26,607 bases of DNA from UBA9619 sp964630665 (GTDB taxonomy: Bacteria; Pseudomonadota; Gammaproteobacteria; Arenicellales; UBA868). Positions within the stretch are counted from its first letter, which is position 1. Every line of letters begins with the position of its first letter. The notes beneath the pieces were generated by a model that worked only from the letters and a program-made list of their open reading frames with translations, had not been told where the DNA came from and ran no database searches. The stretch is from assembly GCA_964630665.1 (NCBI GenBank), contig CAZVVN010000044.1, forward strand, positions 1-26,607. The letters are read 5' to 3'. Of the stretch, positions 25,194-26,607 are shown piece by piece. A program made the position numbers and the translations under genes.

Positions 25194-26168
25194 TCAGTAC
25201 TGTGCAAGGGTAGCAGCGAGCTGTTCCTGCACCCGATTTCTTAGAGTTACCGGTGCGAGTACTTCGACGTCGGGACCGTGGCGCAGAATATCCATGACCA
25301 GTTCCGTCTCTTTGGAATACGGTACGGTCAGGCGGTAACTGCCGTCGCTCTCAAAATACCCGGCCTGACGTGAATGCCACTTTTCAGAAGCCACCCAGCG
25401 GGCCGCGGCGGGGCTGAACCGCAGGATCGCCTGGTAAGTTTGTTCGCCTGCGAATATACCGTAGCCTGCACCGAGGGCCTTCTCCAGGGCACTTTCGCTG
25501 ACCTCCTTTGCCGACTGCGTCTCGCACAGTTCAGCCCGCTCGATCGCGTCAACGGCAAAGCTGCGCAATCCCTTACGCAGATGGCACCAGCCGTCGAGAT
25601 ACCAGTTGTCCCGGTAGTGGGCCAGCCGCTGTGGCGACACCTGCCGTTCGCTGTGTTCGCCGGTTTGCCGGTTCAGGTGCCGGATTATCAGCCGCCGCCG
25701 CCCCAGCAGGGCATGGGCAATAGAGCCGAACACGCGGCTGTCGTTCTGCCGGGACGCCATGTGCAGGACCCGAATCCTTTTTTCGACCTCCCGTGCCGAA
25801 TGGTCACCGCTGTCGAGCAACCGGCGCACCCGTGCTCGCAACGGTTCGATGTGCGGTTCCAGCAGTCCAGGCTGCAGACTGGTCAACAGGTGATCCATGG
25901 TCAACAGCGCGTAGACCTCCGAGGCGTTGAACCAGAGCCCCGGCAAAGCATAGCGGCTGTCTTCGTTGTCTTCATCCGGCCGGTAGCAGTAGCCCCGAAG
26001 GCCCGGGTCCCACAGGATCGGTGCGGCCATCCGGTCGCGCATGTACTCCAGATCACGCCGCACCGTGGCGCGGGAGACCTCGAGCTCCGCCATCAACTGG
26101 CGCAGCGAGACCGCCCGGCGGTTACGCAGCAGACGATCGATGGTGTAGAAGCGTTCGGTTCTGTCCAC
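25194..26168 (-). CDS. WYL-domain transcriptional regulator with N-terminal helix-turn-helix (YafY-like)
   Basis: This 324-aa protein combines a DeoR/HTH_11-type winged helix (about 1-60; MDRTERFYTIDRLLRNRRAVSLRQLMAELEVSRATVRRDLEYMRD) with a WYL ligand domain (about 135-220). The WYL core reads NWYLDGWCHLRKGLRSFAVDAIER, with the conserved Trp-Tyr-Leu and the Arg and Asp of the binding surface, followed by a C-terminal WCX-like extension. WYL regulators act as transcription factors whose WYL domain binds nucleic acid or other ligands, and several respond to DNA damage or phage. The start is GTG at 26168; the sequence immediately after it is the standard N-terminus of the family. It follows phhB by 18 nt, so both are likely one transcript. 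Targets are unknown; it lies about 1 kb upstream of recC on the same strand. Confidence 0.93.
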   Translation of the reverse strand: MDRTERFYTIDRLLRNRRAVSLRQLMAELEVSRATVRRDLEYMRDRMAAPILWDPGLRGYCYRPDEDNEDSRYALPGLWFNASEVYALLTMDHLLTSLQPGLLEPHIEPLRARVRRLLDSGDHSAREVEKRIRVLHMASRQNDSRVFGSIAHALLGRRRLIIRHLNRQTGEHSERQVSPQRLAHYRDNWYLDGWCHLRKGLRSFAVDAIERAELCETQSAKEVSESALEKALGAGYGIFAGEQTYQAILRFSPAAARWVASEKWHSRQAGYFESDGSYRLTVPYSKETELVMDILRHGPDVEVLAPVTLRNRVQEQLAATLAQY

Positions 26169-26186
26169 AGCGCCGCAGCACGAACC

Positions 26187-26525
26187 TCAGGCCGCCAGCC
26201 GGTCGGTCTTGTCTGCCATGATCAGATCGTTGACGTGCAGGTCACGAATCTTGTGGGTCCACCAGCTCACCGTCACCCTGCCCCACTCGGTCAGCAGTGC
26301 CGGGTGGTGACCTTGCTCTTCGGCCAGCGCAGCCACGCGGTTGGTGAACGACAGGGCCTGTTCAAAGTCCCCGAACTGGAAGACCCGTTGAATCCTGGGT
26401 TCGCCGTCGACCACCAGTCGCACCCAGTCGGGATTGTCATCGAGGAACGCCTTGATTTGTGCTTCGCTCGCCGGTGGAGCGCCCACCCGGCAGGCCTCAC
26501 ATGTCATGTCACTGTAGCGGTTCAT
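26187..26525 (-). CDS. phhB: Pterin-4a-carbinolamine dehydratase
   Basis: This 112-aa cytosolic protein is a pterin-4a-carbinolamine dehydratase (PCD/DCoH fold), which dehydrates the 4a-hydroxy-tetrahydropterin formed by aromatic amino acid hydroxylases. EEQGHHPALLTEWGRVTVSWWTHKI (about 69-93) holds the His-His-Pro catalytic motif and the invariant Trp-Thr-His, and LHVNDLIMA closes the domain. MTCEACRVGAPPAS near the N-terminus is typical of proteobacterial PhhB. The ATG at 26525 is chosen because GGGAG lies 7 nt upstream; an internal ATG six codons later is possible. No phenylalanine hydroxylase gene is in the window, so the partner may be elsewhere or the protein may serve molybdopterin or another pterin pathway. 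The WYL regulator follows 18 nt downstream. Confidence 0.93.
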   Translation of the reverse strand: MNRYSDMTCEACRVGAPPASEAQIKAFLDDNPDWVRLVVDGEPRIQRVFQFGDFEQALSFTNRVAALAEEQGHHPALLTEWGRVTVSWWTHKIRDLHVNDLIMADKTDRLAA

Positions 26526-26532
26526 GGTTTGT

Positions 26533-26537
26533 CTCCC
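26533..26537 (-). promoter_or_regulatory. Ribosome binding site of phhB
   Basis: GGGAG on the minus strand, 7 nt upstream of the ATG at 26525, supporting that start over the internal ATG. Confidence 0.55.
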
Positions 26538-26586
26538 GGCTGTTATAACGGTTTCCGGGGTGGGTACTGTATCGCAACATCCGGCC

Positions 26587-26599
26587 GGCTAGAATAGCC
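26587..26599. repeat. Short inverted repeat GGCTA-gaa-TAGCC at the window edge
   Basis: Two perfect 5-nt arms with a 3-nt spacer upstream of phhB. It contains TAGAAT on the plus strand, so it could be a -10 of a divergent gene beyond the window or a small operator. Too short to be sure. Confidence 0.25.
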
Positions 26600-26607
26600 T
26601 ACCGTTT

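Noticed and set aside
26542..26549. Palindrome GTTATAAC upstream of phhB as promoter -10 or operator
   Set aside because: As a -10 for phhB it would put the transcript start inside the ribosome site; as an operator it is only 8 nt of symmetry and unsupported.
25374..26597. Plus-strand open frame of 407 codons opposite the WYL regulator and phhB
   Set aside because: It spans two well-identified genes and the intergenic gap on the other strand, and has no recognisable domain.
1..26607. Mobile elements, CRISPR arrays, prophage, toxin-antitoxin or defence islands
   Set aside because: No transposase, integrase, direct-repeat array, or recognisable defence gene was seen; RecBCD is the only exonuclease system present and is a housekeeping locus.

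Overview
The window is a GC-rich chromosomal stretch from a gammaproteobacterium, most likely a free-living and probably marine heterotroph. I infer this from a RecBCD-type (not AddAB) recombination locus, a TmcA tRNA acetyltransferase, a DUF1244 protein, an AlkB/XylM-type hydroxylase and a trimethylamine-dehydrogenase-like flavoprotein; genus is not resolvable. A run of exactly 100 Ns (3126-3225) marks a scaffold gap, so the sequence is probably a draft or metagenome-assembled contig. No insertion sequence, integrase, CRISPR array, rRNA or tRNA was recognised.

Layout. 1-1703 (+): the 3' end of an AlkB/XylM-type di-iron hydroxylase, then an aspartate aminotransferase. 1695-4153 (-): a SnoaL-like protein, an alpha/beta hydrolase cut by the gap, a poly-serine lipoprotein cut by the gap, and a YeeZ-like SDR epimerase, converging on the aminotransferase. 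4293-4616 (+): DUF1244. 4623-9996 (-): a possible operon reading GT2 rhamnosyltransferase-like, two-domain GT2, small multi-cysteine zinc-ribbon protein, TMADH/DMADH-like dehydrogenase. 10180-10818 (+): a PNPOx-like FMN protein. 11075-26525 (-): about 15 kb transcribed in one direction, reading phhB, WYL regulator, EamA transporter, recC-recB-recD with 4-nt overlaps, rhomboid protease, FAD amine-oxidase-like protein, tmcA.

How the genes work together. RecC, RecB and RecD form one heterotrimeric helicase-nuclease and are translationally coupled. The two glycosyltransferases probably act on one surface glycan. The AlkB-like hydroxylase, TMADH-like enzyme, aminotransferase and DAO-type oxidoreductase fit a lifestyle of oxidising small alkanes or aromatics and amines. 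The SnoaL protein and hydrolase look translationally coupled through a CTGA overlap.

Most interesting points. (1) The RecC carries non-conservative changes at several positions aligned with the E. coli Chi-recognition tunnel, so its Chi sequence may differ. (2) The TMADH-like enzyme keeps the covalent-FMN cysteine, the 4Fe-4S cysteines and two tryptophans of the substrate pocket, but has Glu where TMADH has Tyr60. (3) Non-ATG starts are frequent (TTG for recC, rhomboid, zinc-ribbon and one GT; GTG for recB and the WYL regulator; a probable CTG for the hydrolase). No clearly novel multi-gene defence or mobile system was found. Comparisons to E. coli RecC and Methylophilus TMADH are from memory, not from an alignment run here.
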